Assembly: GCF_963681195.1 (NCBI RefSeq)
Contig: NZ_OY808997.1
Location: 1,302,001 to 1,366,000 of the forward strand
DNA length: 64,000 nt
DNA from: Vibrio sp. 16
Lineage (GTDB): Bacteria; Pseudomonadota; Gammaproteobacteria; Enterobacterales; Vibrionaceae
Direction of reading: 5' to 3'
Positions 35,718 through 47,200 of the stretch are shown here, piece by piece. The notes under the pieces were generated by a model that was not told where the DNA came from, did not search any database, and saw only the letters and a program-made list of their open reading frames with translations. Numbering within the stretch: the first letter of the stretch is position 1; every line of letters begins with the position of its first letter. A program made the translations under genes and the position numbers.

Positions 35718-37466
35718 TTAACCACCAAACTGAATTCTATGCAGTTGAGCGTACGCCCCATCCTTTTCGATGAGCGTCTGATGATCACCACGTTCTACGA
35801 TTTCGCCTTCATCAACCACTAGGATTTCATCCGCTTTCTCGATAGTCGACAATCGGTGGGCAATAACGAGAACCGTCTTGTTCTTTTGCAACTCATCCAA
35901 TGCTGATTGAATCGCTTTTTCAGACTCGGTATCCAAGGCCGAGGTTGCTTCGTCAAGAATCAGAACCGGAGCATCACGTAGCAAGGCACGGGCAATCGCA
36001 ATACGTTGACGTTGACCACCAGAAAGGCTTGCACCATTCTCGCCAACCATAGTATCCAAACCTTCATCGAGCTTCTCAATGAAGTCCATCGCATGCGCTA
36101 GTTTTGCTGCGTGCTCAATTTGCTCGCGGCTATACTCACCGTTTGTCGCATACGCGATGTTGTTGGCGATCGTATCGTTGAATAGGTGGACGTTTTGTGA
36201 CACGAGTGCGAAATGGGAACGCAAGTTACTGAGTGTGTAGTCACGAATGTCATGACCATCAAGCAAAATACTGCCAGAGTCATAGTCATAGAATCGAGTA
36301 AACAAGTTGGCGATGGTACTCTTACCCGAACCCGATCGCCCAACAAGCGCTACGGTCTTGCCCTGTGGAATCTTAAAGCTGACATGATTTAACGCGGGCT
36401 TCTCTTTACCAAGGTATGTAAAGGTCACATCTTTAACTTCAACGTCGCCGCGCACTTTAGTGGCTTCGTACTGACCCTTGTCAACCTCGGTGTCCATATC
36501 CATCAAAGCAAACAGCGTCTGGCTCGCTGCCATACCGCGCTGAAACTGTGAAACCACATTGGTGATTGCCTTCAGAGGGCGCATCAAGCCGAACATCGCA
36601 GAGAAAATTACCGTGAATGTACCTGGTGTGAGCTGGTTACGGATCTCATCGAAACTTGCAAGGAAAAGTACAGCTACCAAGGCAAGAGATGCGATCATTT
36701 GCGTCACTGGGTTCGCGATCGCATGCGCAGTCACAAACTTCATTGACTGTTGTCGCATTTGGTTACTCACCTTATTGAAGCGCTCACGCTCAATTTCATG
36801 GCCACCATAGCTCAATACCACCTTGTGGCCTTTCAGCATCTGTTCTGCAGACGCTGCGACCTTACCCATTGCCGTTTGCATGTTCTTACTGATTCGACGA
36901 TAACGCTTCGAAACAATACCAATCACCCAAGCCACGACCGGTGCGACAACGAGCAGAACTAGAGACAACTGCCAACTGTTCCAGAACATTAAAACCAATA
37001 GGCCGATGATACTTGCCCCTTCACGGACAATACTCACTAACGCTTTACTGGTTGCTGCTGATACTTGCTCAGAATCATAGGTAATGCGTGATAACAAAGC
37101 CCCGGGGGTTTCTTTATCAAAGTAACTCACCGGCATGTGCATGAAGTGATTGAATATCATTCGCCGCATCTGCATAACAACGTTGCCAGACACCCAGCTC
37201 AAACAGTAGGTTGAAACAAAACTAGTTACGCCTCGAGCAAACATCACACCGAGGATGATAAGTGGAAGGATTTTAAGGAAATTAGACTCTGCGTTACCAA
37301 AACCTTCATCTAATAAAGGCTTTAGCAAAGAAACCATATAAGTATCAGCAACAGCATTCAACACTAATGCTATAACAGCAACAACGAGGCCCTTTTTGTA
37401 TAAGCGAATATAAGTCCATAGGCGCTTAAAGGTATTCCACGTAGTTTCATCTTTATCGATTGACAT
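35718..37466 (-). CDS. msbA: lipid A export ATP-binding/permease MsbA
   Basis: A 582-residue half-transporter that flips lipid A-core across the inner membrane. Six membrane helices fill residues about 1-320. The ATPase half shows Walker [10 protein letters not shown], signature LSGGQRQR, Walker [13 protein letters not shown] and the H-loop IAHRLST. Same length as E. coli MsbA. It is the partner of the adjacent lpxK, and follows comEC by 31 bases. Confidence 0.97.
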   Translation of the reverse strand: MSIDKDETTWNTFKRLWTYIRLYKKGLVVAVIALVLNAVADTYMVSLLKPLLDEGFGNAESNFLKILPLIILGVMFARGVTSFVSTYCLSWVSGNVVMQMRRMIFNHFMHMPVSYFDKETPGALLSRITYDSEQVSAATSKALVSIVREGASIIGLLVLMFWNSWQLSLVLLVVAPVVAWVIGIVSKRYRRISKNMQTAMGKVAASAEQMLKGHKVVLSYGGHEIERERFNKVSNQMRQQSMKFVTAHAIANPVTQMIASLALVAVLFLASFDEIRNQLTPGTFTVIFSAMFGLMRPLKAITNVVSQFQRGMAASQTLFALMDMDTEVDKGQYEATKVRGDVEVKDVTFTYLGKEKPALNHVSFKIPQGKTVALVGRSGSGKSTIANLFTRFYDYDSGSILLDGHDIRDYTLSNLRSHFALVSQNVHLFNDTIANNIAYATNGEYSREQIEHAAKLAHAMDFIEKLDEGLDTMVGENGASLSGGQRQRIAIARALLRDAPVLILDEATSALDTESEKAIQSALDELQKNKTVLVIAHRLSTIEKADEILVVDEGEIVERGDHQTLIEKDGAYAQLHRIQFGG

Positions 37467-37497
37467 AAAACGGCTTATTTTTCTTACAATAATCTTC

Positions 37498-39738
37498 CTA
37501 TTCTACTCCCTTGCGTAGCATCTGCCTATACCAAGCTTGGCCTTTACTCTCCCTCAACTGAACGACATTACGTCCACTTGGATAAAAATCAATCACCACT
37601 TGACCAGAGTGCCCGGTATCTATCCAATCCGCACCTTGTGTTCGATAGCGTTCCACCACTTCTTGATTGGGTAAATTCCAGCGTCCACGATACGAGGTGG
37701 AGGCGATAGCCAAATCAGGATTCGCTGCTTGAATAAATGAGTCCGTTGACGATGTTTTACTGCCGTGATGAGGAACAATCACGATATTGGACGCGAGCGC
37801 GTCAGGTTTTCTAATCAACATCCACTCAGCAATTCGCTCAATATCACCAGTGAGCAACACACTTTGTTTGGTCACTTTATGAGTCAACTTGATAACACAA
37901 GAATGCGGATTGTAGGCACGCTCGACAATTTTGGGAGGCCAGAGCGCTTGTATCTCTACCTCGCCCCATTGCCACGTTTCTCCCACTATGCAGTTGAGAC
38001 TATTACTCAATGGCTGACTTGCAATAACCCGCTCCGGTTGCCAACGTTGGAGAATCTCCCCTATCCCACCTGCGTGGTCATTGTCAAAATGACTGAGCAC
38101 AACAATGTCCAGCACCTCAATCCCTTTGGCTTCCATCAGTGGCGTAATCAACTGCTCAGCATAGTTTGACTGTTGCCATGCGGCGCCCGTGTCATAAAGT
38201 AGTGCTCGCTCTCCCTGCACGGCCAAAATCGCCAGCCCATGACCCACATCGAGAATGTTCAACTGCCAATCAGGCTTCGGACGCCAAGACACGGTGACTA
38301 AAACGAAAGTGAGCGCAAAAAGAACGATCCCAAAACGAGTCAACCAAGGGAGCATAAAAATAAAACACGCCAACACTATTAGGATAGTGACCTCTTGGCT
38401 GGACAGAGAAAACCAGGAATCTCCCGCCCATGCGCTTGACGCCACGACGACAGATAACGCCCAATCAACCATTCCCCAAATCGTAGCGTCAACGTAACCA
38501 AACAATGAGACCACTGCGGCGATGAACGTGGCTGGCATGACGACAAACGAAAACCATGGGACAAAGACTAAATTGTACCCAATTGCGCTGATGCTTATCC
38601 CTCCAAATACCACAGAAACAGGAAGGCTCATGCATATCACGATGAAGGTCTGCATCAATACATTGTTCACAACACCGTGGCGATAGGTCGAGCGAATAGA
38701 GAGAAACAGTAGTATCGCAGCCACGGCATACATTGATAACCAAAGGCTTGGGTCCAGAGCAGACTGAGGCCATAGCGTTAATAAAAACGCCAAGACCATT
38801 AACCATCGACTGAGTTTAGAAAGGTGTGTTCGAATTAAAACCTGACTGCACATCAATAAACACATGATCAAAGCTCTTACCGTTGGAATCGAGAATCCAG
38901 CAAGGTAGGCATAACCAAATGCAATCACCGCCCCTATAAAAATAGGCGCGTTGGTCATTTTCGGCGAAGCAACTAATAGTAGGCGACCAACGGCCCAACC
39001 AAATGAAAACATGATCCCTATATGTAGACCGGATATCGCAACCAGATGACTTAACCCACTGTGCTGCAGTTGTTGATTAACACTGTCAGGAATTTTATCG
39101 CGGGAGCCAAAAAGAAGAGCAAGGATCAGACCTTGATTGACAGTAGAGAGTGTATGAGCCGAGATCGTCTGAAACAGCCTTTCCCTCAACGAGCCTTTAT
39201 CGATAACCCAAAAGCTAGAGCTGTTTTTTATCTTAGCGTGACCAAGGATGCCTTGAGCGTACGCGTAGCGCTCTTTATCAAAACCCGTTTCATTAAATTG
39301 CCCGGATATAGGCTGCAAGGACACTTTGCTACTAATAACCTGACCTAAACTTAATGCAATTGGCGACGTAACCCAAACCGTTGGCTGCTCATAGGCGAAC
39401 AACTTTTCGCCATTAATTGATCTAACCACTGCTGTTCCGTGAAAGCCGTGACTTATTTGTTTAAAAAAGCTGTCAACCTGTGCATTTATGGTAATATCCG
39501 AACCTGCTTTAAAAAGCTCATCGGTATTATGGCGGACAAGATTTCCGTGTATCAGCACCACCAAGCAGGCAAGAGATAATCCGAATAAAAAGGAATATTT
39601 TCGATTGCACAGCGATAAGGCAATCAAGCCAATACACGGCAATACCCAATACCAGCTTGGCATCCTCGTCCAATACATGGCGGAGACGATAACCAAAGAG
39701 TACGAAGCAAGCGTCCAGTAATTTAAGTAGAGAGTCAT
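37498..39738 (-). CDS. comEC: ComEC/Rec2 DNA uptake channel
   Basis: A 746-residue polytopic protein that takes single-stranded DNA across the inner membrane during transformation. N-terminal hydrophobic/DUF4131 region, central Competence domain ([34 protein letters not shown]), and a C-terminal metallo-beta-lactamase domain with [10 protein letters not shown] and [15 protein letters not shown] start at ATG 39738 (MTLYLNYW); a TTG five codons upstream is less likely. In E. coli the homologue ycaI also heads the msbA-lpxK operon. Its expression in Vibrio competence depends on TfoX, whose gene lies at the other end of this window. Confidence 0.93.
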   Translation of the reverse strand: MTLYLNYWTLASYSLVIVSAMYWTRMPSWYWVLPCIGLIALSLCNRKYSFLFGLSLACLVVLIHGNLVRHNTDELFKAGSDITINAQVDSFFKQISHGFHGTAVVRSINGEKLFAYEQPTVWVTSPIALSLGQVISSKVSLQPISGQFNETGFDKERYAYAQGILGHAKIKNSSSFWVIDKGSLRERLFQTISAHTLSTVNQGLILALLFGSRDKIPDSVNQQLQHSGLSHLVAISGLHIGIMFSFGWAVGRLLLVASPKMTNAPIFIGAVIAFGYAYLAGFSIPTVRALIMCLLMCSQVLIRTHLSKLSRWLMVLAFLLTLWPQSALDPSLWLSMYAVAAILLFLSIRSTYRHGVVNNVLMQTFIVICMSLPVSVVFGGISISAIGYNLVFVPWFSFVVMPATFIAAVVSLFGYVDATIWGMVDWALSVVVASSAWAGDSWFSLSSQEVTILIVLACFIFMLPWLTRFGIVLFALTFVLVTVSWRPKPDWQLNILDVGHGLAILAVQGERALLYDTGAAWQQSNYAEQLITPLMEAKGIEVLDIVVLSHFDNDHAGGIGEILQRWQPERVIASQPLSNSLNCIVGETWQWGEVEIQALWPPKIVERAYNPHSCVIKLTHKVTKQSVLLTGDIERIAEWMLIRKPDALASNIVIVPHHGSKTSSTDSFIQAANPDLAIASTSYRGRWNLPNQEVVERYRTQGADWIDTGHSGQVVIDFYPSGRNVVQLRESKGQAWYRQMLRKGVE

Positions 39739-39746
39739 AGTCCCCA

Positions 39747-40277
39747 ATGCCAAGAAAGTTCATCAAACGCTTTATGCCAGACCACGAAGTCATTAAGCGT
39801 CAAAAAGCACTCAAAATCTTTGGCAACGTGCTGTACAACCCCAATCTTTGGTGCCTCAACCGTCGTTCAGCGGCAGGCGCGTTCGCAGTTGGACTATTTA
39901 TGGCGTTTGTTCCGCTTCCTAGCCAAATGATCATGTCGGCTGGTCTCGCCATTGCGTGTGGTGTCAATCTGCCTCTGTCTGTCGCACTGGTTTGGGTCAG
40001 TAACCCAATTACCATGCCGGTCCTTTTCTACTTTGCTTACAAAGTCGGCGCTTGGGTGATGCATGTTCCACCTCAACCGTTCCATTTTGAATTGTCTTGG
40101 GAATTTATTCTCCACCAAATGAACACCATTGGTCCCCCGTTTCTACTTGGGTGCTTAATTTGCGGGGTGGTCTCGGCGATAGTTGGATTTTTCGGTATTA
40201 AAGCACTTTGGCGATATTCCGTAGTCCGAAGCTGGCAGAAGCGAAAAATAAGATTAGGTGGGCTGTTGAAGAAGTAA
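39747..40277 (+). CDS. DUF2062 membrane protein
   Basis: A 176-residue protein of the DUF2062 family. A basic N terminus (MPRKFIKRFMPDHEVIKRQK) precedes three or so hydrophobic segments, with the family signature RRSAAGAFAVGLFMAFVPLP and WVSNPITMPVLFYFAYK. Some members are fused to glycosyltransferases, suggesting an envelope role; no function is known. It is divergent from comEC with only 8 bases between starts, so promoters must overlap the coding ends. Confidence 0.85.
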   Translation: MPRKFIKRFMPDHEVIKRQKALKIFGNVLYNPNLWCLNRRSAAGAFAVGLFMAFVPLPSQMIMSAGLAIACGVNLPLSVALVWVSNPITMPVLFYFAYKVGAWVMHVPPQPFHFELSWEFILHQMNTIGPPFLLGCLICGVVSAIVGFFGIKALWRYSVVRSWQKRKIRLGGLLKK

Positions 40278-40340
40278 AGTGGCGAACCAACACTTTACAG
40301 CGACTCACAAAGCCAGATGTAACTGATAAAAATGATATGT

Positions 40341-40371
40341 ATGAAAAAGGACCTTTACGGTCCTTTTTCAT
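40341..40371. terminator. bidirectional terminator DUF2062 / lolE
   Basis: A 13-base perfect stem ATGAAAAAGGACC/GGTCCTTTTTCAT around TTTAC, symmetric A/T flanks. Confidence 0.93.
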
Positions 40372-40381
40372 TAGAGAACAA

Positions 40382-41626
40382 TTATTTCGAGCTTAGCACC
40401 GCAGCGGGGTTTAACTTGCTCGCTCGAGAGGCAGGATACCAAGTGGCCAGTAGGCTAAGAACGATGGCGGTCAAAGATACCAAGATCACATCGGCAAGAT
40501 TGACCTGAGAAGGTAAAAAATCGACAAAGTAAATGTCTCCCGATAAGAACTGATGACCAATCAAGCCCTCTAATCCTTTTATCAACTCAGTCAAATTGAA
40601 CGCGATCAATACGCCAATAACACTACCGACAATACTGCCCAACACGCCGGAAAATACCCCCTGCCAGACAAAGATACGTTTCACTAGACCATCTGTTGCT
40701 CCCATAGTGCGTAAAATCGCGATCTCTGAGGCACGATCTTTCACCGCCATCATTAATGTTGACACGATATTAAAACTTGCCACACCAATAACCAGCACCA
40801 TCACTAGATACATAATGGTTCTGACCAGTTGAATATCTCGGTAAAGAAATCCATATTTTTGCTGCCAACTACGAAGGTAAACGTACTCATCTAGCGTGTT
40901 TCCTACTTCGCGTATAATTTGGGTTGCATCTAACACATCGGTTACTTTCAACGCGACTCCCGACACCGCCGAACCCAATTTGGCATAAAGCTGCGCATCT
41001 TCGAGGGGCACCAACGCCAAGCTATGGTCAATCTGGCCATTGAGCGTTAACAATCCAGCGACTTGAACTCGGACGCGCTTTGGGGCTTGCACTTTGGTCG
41101 TCGCACCGCTAGTTGGGATCATCAGGGTCAGAAAATCCCCGACATTCACGTTCAACAGGTCTGCGATACCCTTACCCAAAATCACTTGTTTCTTTCCGGG
41201 GGTAAACTGCTGCCATACGTCTGAATCAATGTAATGACTAAGATTAGACACCTTCGATTCCAGTTTAGGATCAACCCCACGAACCTCTATCGCTTTAAGC
41301 TGTTGCCCTTTTTCCGCCAATGCGGTTAGCTTCACGAACGGCGCCGCCGCTTCCACTTTAGGGTGCAATTGGGACTGTTGAATCACCGATTTCCACTCTT
41401 GAATCGGCCCGCGAACCCCTTCAAATTCTCCGTGAGAAATCACCGATAAAACACGATCTTTTAGCTCTCGCTCAAAGCCGTTCATCGCAGAGAGACCAAT
41501 AATGATCACAGCGACCCCGACGGTGATACCGATGGTGGATGACAAAGAAATAAACGACACCATTTTGTTGCGCTGCTTGGCGCGGCTAAATCGGCCACCA
41601 ATAAAAAGTGATAAAGAAGAGAACAA
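40382..41626 (-). CDS. lolE: lipoprotein-releasing permease LolE
   Basis: A 414-residue FtsX-type permease, exactly the E. coli LolE length when started at TTG 41626. An AGGAGG six bases upstream, inside the end of lolD, decides this start (MFSSLSLFIGGRFSRAK). One N-terminal and three C-terminal membrane helices flank a large periplasmic domain; ISLSSTIGITVGVAVIIIG and the FNIVSTLMMAVKDRASEIA coupling region are family-typical. With LolC and LolD it extracts outer-membrane lipoproteins from the inner membrane and passes them to LolA. One base separates it from lolD. Confidence 0.93.
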   Translation of the reverse strand: MFSSLSLFIGGRFSRAKQRNKMVSFISLSSTIGITVGVAVIIIGLSAMNGFERELKDRVLSVISHGEFEGVRGPIQEWKSVIQQSQLHPKVEAAAPFVKLTALAEKGQQLKAIEVRGVDPKLESKVSNLSHYIDSDVWQQFTPGKKQVILGKGIADLLNVNVGDFLTLMIPTSGATTKVQAPKRVRVQVAGLLTLNGQIDHSLALVPLEDAQLYAKLGSAVSGVALKVTDVLDATQIIREVGNTLDEYVYLRSWQQKYGFLYRDIQLVRTIMYLVMVLVIGVASFNIVSTLMMAVKDRASEIAILRTMGATDGLVKRIFVWQGVFSGVLGSIVGSVIGVLIAFNLTELIKGLEGLIGHQFLSGDIYFVDFLPSQVNLADVILVSLTAIVLSLLATWYPASRASKLNPAAVLSSK

Positions 41627-41627
41627 A

Positions 41628-42314
41628 CTAAGCCTCCTCGACATTGAGCAGTAGACCATCTTGCATATGCAGTTGGCGATCCATTTTGCTCGCCAGTTCA
41701 CCATCATGCGTCACGACTAAAAAGGCCGTCCCAGACTCTCGATTTAACTCTCGCATCAAATCATAGATAGACAGAGCGGTTTTATGATCCAAATTACCCG
41801 TCGGTTCATCGGCAAGAACAAGATCCGGACTGTTCACCAAGGCTCTCGCAATCGCAACACGCTGACGCTCACCGCCAGAAAGCTCAGCTGGTCGATGATC
41901 AACTCGATGACTTAACCCCACTTTTTCCAGTAGTGCTTGCGCTTTAGCTTTTGCATCGGCGACTTTTTCGCCGCCAATAAGCAAAGGCATCGCCACATTT
42001 TCAAGGGCACTGAAATCGGCAAGCAGGTGGTGAAACTGATAGACAAAACCCAAGTGGCGGTTACGCAATTTTGCCTGTTTATTTGAACTCAAATTCGCCA
42101 GATCTTGACCAAGAAAACTCACGCTGCCTTCTGTTGCATCATCAAGTGCGCCCAATATATGGAGTAACGTACTCTTACCAGATCCGGAAGAACCAATGAT
42201 CGAAGCCAACTCACCTTTTTTAAGCTCGAAGCTCACGCCTTTTAATACCTGAGTATCCAACGCGCCTTCTCGGTACGTTTTACAAATGTTGTGACACTGA
42301 AGAAGGTTACTCAT
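41628..42314 (-). CDS. lolD: lipoprotein-releasing ATPase LolD
   Basis: A 228-residue ABC ATPase. Walker [11 protein letters not shown]-loop [10 protein letters not shown], signature LSGGERQR, Walker [14 protein letters not shown]-switch VVTHDG. It energises LolCE. Its start overlaps the lolC stop by 8 bases and its stop nearly touches lolE, so all three are translationally linked. Confidence 0.96.
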   Translation of the reverse strand: MSNLLQCHNICKTYREGALDTQVLKGVSFELKKGELASIIGSSGSGKSTLLHILGALDDATEGSVSFLGQDLANLSSNKQAKLRNRHLGFVYQFHHLLADFSALENVAMPLLIGGEKVADAKAKAQALLEKVGLSHRVDHRPAELSGGERQRVAIARALVNSPDLVLADEPTGNLDHKTALSIYDLMRELNRESGTAFLVVTHDGELASKMDRQLHMQDGLLLNVEEA

Positions 42315-43515
42315 ATCTCAAAGCCTCGGCCGGTTTAACAGAAGATGCACGGTAAGAAGGGAACAATGTCGCAAGCAGGCTGAGTGCAATCGCCAACACG
42401 ACAACGATCGAAATTTGCAAAGGGTTGATTAACACAGGTAACTCGCCACCAACAGAGAAAAGCGCGATTCCTGCGCTCTCCAGTAGTGTGTTCAAATTAG
42501 AGGCAAGCAGCACACCTAGACCACCACCAAACAGCGCGCCAATCACGCCACTACTTGCACCTTGTACCATGAAGATGGTGAGCACTTGGTTGTCCGACAT
42601 GCCTTGGGTTTTGAGTATCGCCACTTCAGATTGCTTCTCCATGACGACCATTATCAGCGCCGAGATAATGTTGAACGCGGCAACGCCAACAATAAGCCCC
42701 AACATCAAGCCCATCATATTTTTTTCCATTCTCACGGCTTGGAAAAGTTCACCGCGCTGATCTCGCCAATCTTGCCATTGCCAACCCTTTGGCAATGGTT
42801 GCTCACTCAACTGCGCCACCACAAAAGGGTCATTGAAGAACAAACGCCAGCCAGTCATGGTATCGTTTTTCATTCGATTGAGTTTCGCGGCGTCATCGAT
42901 GTGGGTAAGCATCAATAGCCCATCGACATCAGAGCCTGTGTTGTATATACCCGCAATCGTAAAAATACGTTGGCTAGGCATTCGTCCAAGTGGAGTAAAC
43001 TGGCTAGCACTGGTGACCATCAAACGCACTTTGTCGCCAACGGAGACGTCCATTGACCGCGCTAAAGTGTGGCCAATGAAAAGCTGATATTGGCCTGCTT
43101 CCATCGCAGCAAGTCGGCCTGCAATCATATGGTCTTCTATCGGGTCATGATCGCTCGGTTTAATGCCAATCAAAAGCCCAGCACTAAGTTGCGAAGCGCT
43201 TTGGATAACCGCTTCAGATTGCACGATCGGCTCTGGATGTGCCGCTGTAGAGAGCTCAGAGACAAATTCTGGGGCAACACCTTGGCGATGAGTCTTACCA
43301 TCAACTTCTGATACGATGGCTTGCGGCAAAACGCCAAGGATGCGACTCTTGAGCTGAGCTTCAAACCCATTCATAACAGAAAGAACCGTCACCAACGACA
43401 TCACACCGATCGTGATACCCGCCGTAGACATATAAGAAACAAATCGACTGAATCTATCGCCGGAGCGCCCTCTTAGGTAACGCAAGCCGATAAAGGCTGA
43501 AACCGGATGAAACAT
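42307..43515 (-). CDS. lolC: lipoprotein-releasing permease LolC
   Basis: A 402-residue FtsX-type permease; E. coli LolC is 399. It starts [22 protein letters not shown] (43515). The periplasmic loop between TM1 and TM2 includes the region that docks LolA. The last segment [24 protein letters not shown] is the MacB/LolC C-terminal signature. It heads lolCDE on the minus strand and is divergent from the pilZ-mfd unit. Confidence 0.94.
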   Translation of the reverse strand: MFHPVSAFIGLRYLRGRSGDRFSRFVSYMSTAGITIGVMSLVTVLSVMNGFEAQLKSRILGVLPQAIVSEVDGKTHRQGVAPEFVSELSTAAHPEPIVQSEAVIQSASQLSAGLLIGIKPSDHDPIEDHMIAGRLAAMEAGQYQLFIGHTLARSMDVSVGDKVRLMVTSASQFTPLGRMPSQRIFTIAGIYNTGSDVDGLLMLTHIDDAAKLNRMKNDTMTGWRLFFNDPFVVAQLSEQPLPKGWQWQDWRDQRGELFQAVRMEKNMMGLMLGLIVGVAAFNIISALIMVVMEKQSEVAILKTQGMSDNQVLTIFMVQGASSGVIGALFGGGLGVLLASNLNTLLESAGIALFSVGGELPVLINPLQISIVVVLAIALSLLATLFPSYRASSVKPAEALRYE

Positions 43516-43619
43516 AAAATAAACCAATAATGTTTGATAGCGGGTAATGTACCGATTTATCGCTCTGGGTTGTAGCCCTTAATTGCTAATAAGTCGTCAA
43601 AATATGTGATAAACAATGA

Positions 43620-43659
43620 CATACCTTGATTACTTGCGTGGTATGACGATAATCAAGGT
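43620..43659 (+). other. switch-like hairpin before the pilZ gene
   Basis: ACCTTGATTA (43623-43632) and TAATCAAGGT (43650-43659) are perfect 10-base arms. CATACC (43620-43625) can instead pair with GGTATG (43640-43645); the two pairings share bases and exclude each other. The ribosome-binding site AAAGGA follows at 43667-43672. Confidence 0.5.
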
Positions 43660-43680
43660 GTTAGTTAAAGGAAACTCAGA

Positions 43681-44247
43681 ATGCCTGATCAAGAATATTT
43701 CACCGTTCATCATCGAATGACGGTTAACGTAGAGCCGTTAGCACAAGGGCAATCCCTGCCTACTTATGAACAATTTGAAAGTGAAATTCCCGCGCCTTTT
43801 TTGGTCGCCAGCGAGTTCAGTCAACTTGATTTACTCAACGACAGCGCCCGTTCTGAGCTAAACAACAGTGACTTTAAACACGTCATCGAACTTCTAGATA
43901 CCCAAAATTCAAAGCTAAACTTGCTTCTCACGTTTATGCTCTCCCAGCAAGATAACGAAACTTACCGCCACCAAACTGTCTCCTTTGGCGCGAGCTTATT
44001 TCGTTATCTCACTCCCACGCCACTGAGCGTCGATCAGACCGTGAGAGCCAAGCTATTTTTGGATCATCCTGCCGCAGCGATATACAGTTATGGCCATGTT
44101 GTAGAGTGCGAAGCGCAAGATGAGCAGTTTTTAGTCACCATTAAATATGACCGCTTACGTGATATAGACGAAGATCTATTAATCAAAGCCGCACTCTATC
44201 AGCAGCAAAAAATGCTGCGTCAGCGTTCACTGAATCGAGACAAATAA
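43681..44247 (+). CDS. PilZ-domain protein with degenerate c-di-GMP motif
   Basis: A 188-residue cytoplasmic protein. The C-terminal half reads as PilZ (QTVSFGASLFRYLTPTPLSV, then TVRAKLFL...), but the canonical RxxxR is not visible and the (D/N)xSxxG box appears as VSFGASLF, so direct c-di-GMP binding is doubtful. In V. cholerae the PilZ gene between lolC and mfd is, from memory, plzB. It is 10 bases before mfd and probably co-transcribed. Confidence 0.72.
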   Translation: MPDQEYFTVHHRMTVNVEPLAQGQSLPTYEQFESEIPAPFLVASEFSQLDLLNDSARSELNNSDFKHVIELLDTQNSKLNLLLTFMLSQQDNETYRHQTVSFGASLFRYLTPTPLSVDQTVRAKLFLDHPAAAIYSYGHVVECEAQDEQFLVTIKYDRLRDIDEDLLIKAALYQQQKMLRQRSLNRDK

Positions 44248-44257
44248 ACACACCACT

Positions 44258-47200
44258 ATGTCTGATAGCACTCTTTTCCATCTGGCTAACGCAACCGGAG
44301 CCGGAGATAAAAAACACGTCGGTAATCTACAAGGCGCTAGCCTAGCGCTCGCAATAGCAGAGCTTGCCGATCAGCACACTAGCCATACCTTATTGGCGGT
44401 ACCTGATCCTCAAACCGCGCTCAAGTTGCTCCAAGAAATCGAACAGTTTACCGACCAAGATGTCGCACTTTTCCCAGATTGGGAGACCTTGCCGTACGAC
44501 AACTTTTCACCGCATCAAGAAATCATTTCCGATCGCATCGCACGTTTGTACCAACTGCCAACACTGAGCAGGGGTATCACCATCGTGCCCGTGAGCACGC
44601 TGCTGCAAAGACAGTCTCCGCGTGACTATTTGATGCAACATACCTTGATGGTGAAAGTCGGTGATCTGTTCTCACTTGAGAAGCTGCGTATGCAGTTAGA
44701 GAAGTCTGGCTATCGAAACGTTGATCAGGTCTTCGGCCCAGGTGAATACGCAAGTCGAGGATCTATTCTCGATCTCTTCCCTATGGGTTCCAATGACCCA
44801 TTTCGAATTGACTTCTTCGATGATGAAATTGATACGATTCGTACCTTTGATCCTGAAAATCAACGCTCCATCGATGATGTCCAAGAGATTAGACTCCTTC
44901 CCGCTCATGAATTTCCAACCACAGAAAGCGCGATTGAAGATTTTAGAATCCGTTGGCGTCAACGCTTTGAAGCAAGACGCGAACCTGAATCCGTCTATAT
45001 GCAAGTTTCAAAAGGAACATGGCCAGCCGGTATCGAATATTGGCAGCCGCTCTTTTTTGAACAAACAGAGACGCTCTTTGATTACATTGCGGATGACAGT
45101 CAGATCATTACCGTTGGGGATATTGAGTCTGCGATTGAAACCTTCCTCGCCGATGTTGATTACCGCTATGACCAAAGAAAAGTGGACCCGCTTCGTCCTC
45201 TCTTGCCTCCAGACGAGTTGTGGTTAAAGAAAGACGAGCTGTTTAGCCATATTAAGCAGCTTCCGCACCTCTTGCTCTCCAGCGATGCAATCGTTGAGAA
45301 ACAGGGTCGAGTCAACCCAAGTGTTCAACCCTTGCCTGATTTAGCCGTCCAGCACCAAAACAAGGAACCGATGGCTGCGTTGCGCCAGTTCAGTGAAAAC
45401 TACACGGGTAAGATTGTCTTTTCGGTGGAATCAGAGGGGCGCCGAGAAGCGTTACTTGAACTGCTGCAACGCATAAAGCTTCGCCCTATCGAGTACCCTA
45501 ACTTTAAAAGTGCTCTTGTCGGCAAAGATAAGTTTTCGCTGGTACTAGGTGCCGCTGAACATGGTTTCCTCTATGGAGACAGCCAAGTTGCGCTGATTTG
45601 TGAAAGTGATTTGCTCGGCGATCGTGTAATACAACGTCGCCGCAAAGACCGTAAGACCACCAACAGTGACGCTGTCATTCGTAACTTAGCTGAGCTCAAG
45701 CCAGGTCAACCTGTCGTTCACATTGATCACGGTATTGGCCGCTACATTGGTCTGCAAACTCTCGAAGCAGGCGGCATGACCACCGAGTACGTGACGCTTG
45801 AATACCAAAACGACGCGAAACTGTATGTTCCAGTCGCCTCTCTCAACCTGATTAGCCGCTATTCTGGTGGCGCCGAAGAGAGCGCGCCACTTCATAAACT
45901 GGGTGGTGAAGCCTGGGCTAAAGCAAGGCGTAAAGCCGCAGAAAAAGTCCGAGATGTAGCGGCTGAACTTTTGGATGTGTACGCCAAGCGCGAACTCAAG
46001 CCCGGTTACAAGTTTGAGCTTGATCGTGGCCAGTACGCAACCTTCAAAGCAGGATTCCCCTTTGAAGAGACCGACGACCAGAAAATGGCCATTAACGCCG
46101 TTATGTCGGATATGTGCCAAGCTAAAGCCATGGACCGATTGGTGTGTGGTGATGTCGGGTTTGGCAAAACGGAAGTCGCGATGCGTGCAGCGTTTCTCGC
46201 TACCGACAACGGCAAACAAGTCGCAGTACTTGTTCCAACAACACTGCTCGCTCAGCAACATTTTGAGAACTTCCGTGATCGCTTCGCTAACCTTCCAATC
46301 CGTGTTGAAGTTCTCTCGCGCTTTAAAACCGCGAAAGAGCAAAAGCAAGTTCTCCAAGACATTGAGGAAGGAAAAGTTGACTTGGTGGTCGGTACTCACA
46401 AGCTATTGTCTAATGACATCAAGTTCAAAGATCTCGGCCTGCTGATCGTTGATGAGGAGCACCGCTTTGGGGTACGTCAGAAAGAAAAAATGAAAGCCAT
46501 GCGTGCTGATGTCGACATTCTGACCCTAACGGCGACACCGATTCCGCGAACACTCAACATGGCAATGAGTGGAATGCGCGATCTATCTATAATCGCAACG
46601 CCACCAGCCCGACGCCTGGCGATCAAAACCTTCGTTCGGCAAAGTGATGATGCCGTTATTCGCGAAGCGGTCTTACGTGAAATTATGCGCGGTGGCCAAG
46701 TTTACTTCCTACACAATCAGGTAGAAACCATCGAGAAAGTGGCCGCAGATTTGGAGAAGTTGATTCCCGAAGCGCGCGTGACGGTCGCCCATGGTCAAAT
46801 GCGAGAGCGCGAACTCGAACGCATCATGAATGATTTCTACCACCAACGTTTTAACTTGTTGGTATGTACCACAATCATTGAGACGGGTATCGATGTACCA
46901 ACGGCCAATACCATCATCATGGATCGCGCTGACAACTTAGGTCTGGCACAGCTTCATCAGCTGCGTGGTCGTGTGGGTCGTTCACATCATCAAGCCTACG
47001 CATACTTGCTTACTCCACATCCTAAAGCGATGACAAAAGATGCAATTAAGCGTCTTGATGCCATTGCCTCACTGGAAGATCTTGGCGCAGGCTTTACATT
47101 GGCAACTCACGACTTAGAAATTCGTGGGGCTGGTGAGTTATTAGGTGATGAGCAAAGCGGGCAAATTCAGTCCATCGGCTTCACGCTCTACATGGAGATG

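Noticed and set aside
45686..46399. 237-codon ORF antisense to mfd
   Set aside because: The sense strand encodes conserved Mfd motor motifs throughout. Long antisense frames are common opposite biased coding sequence.
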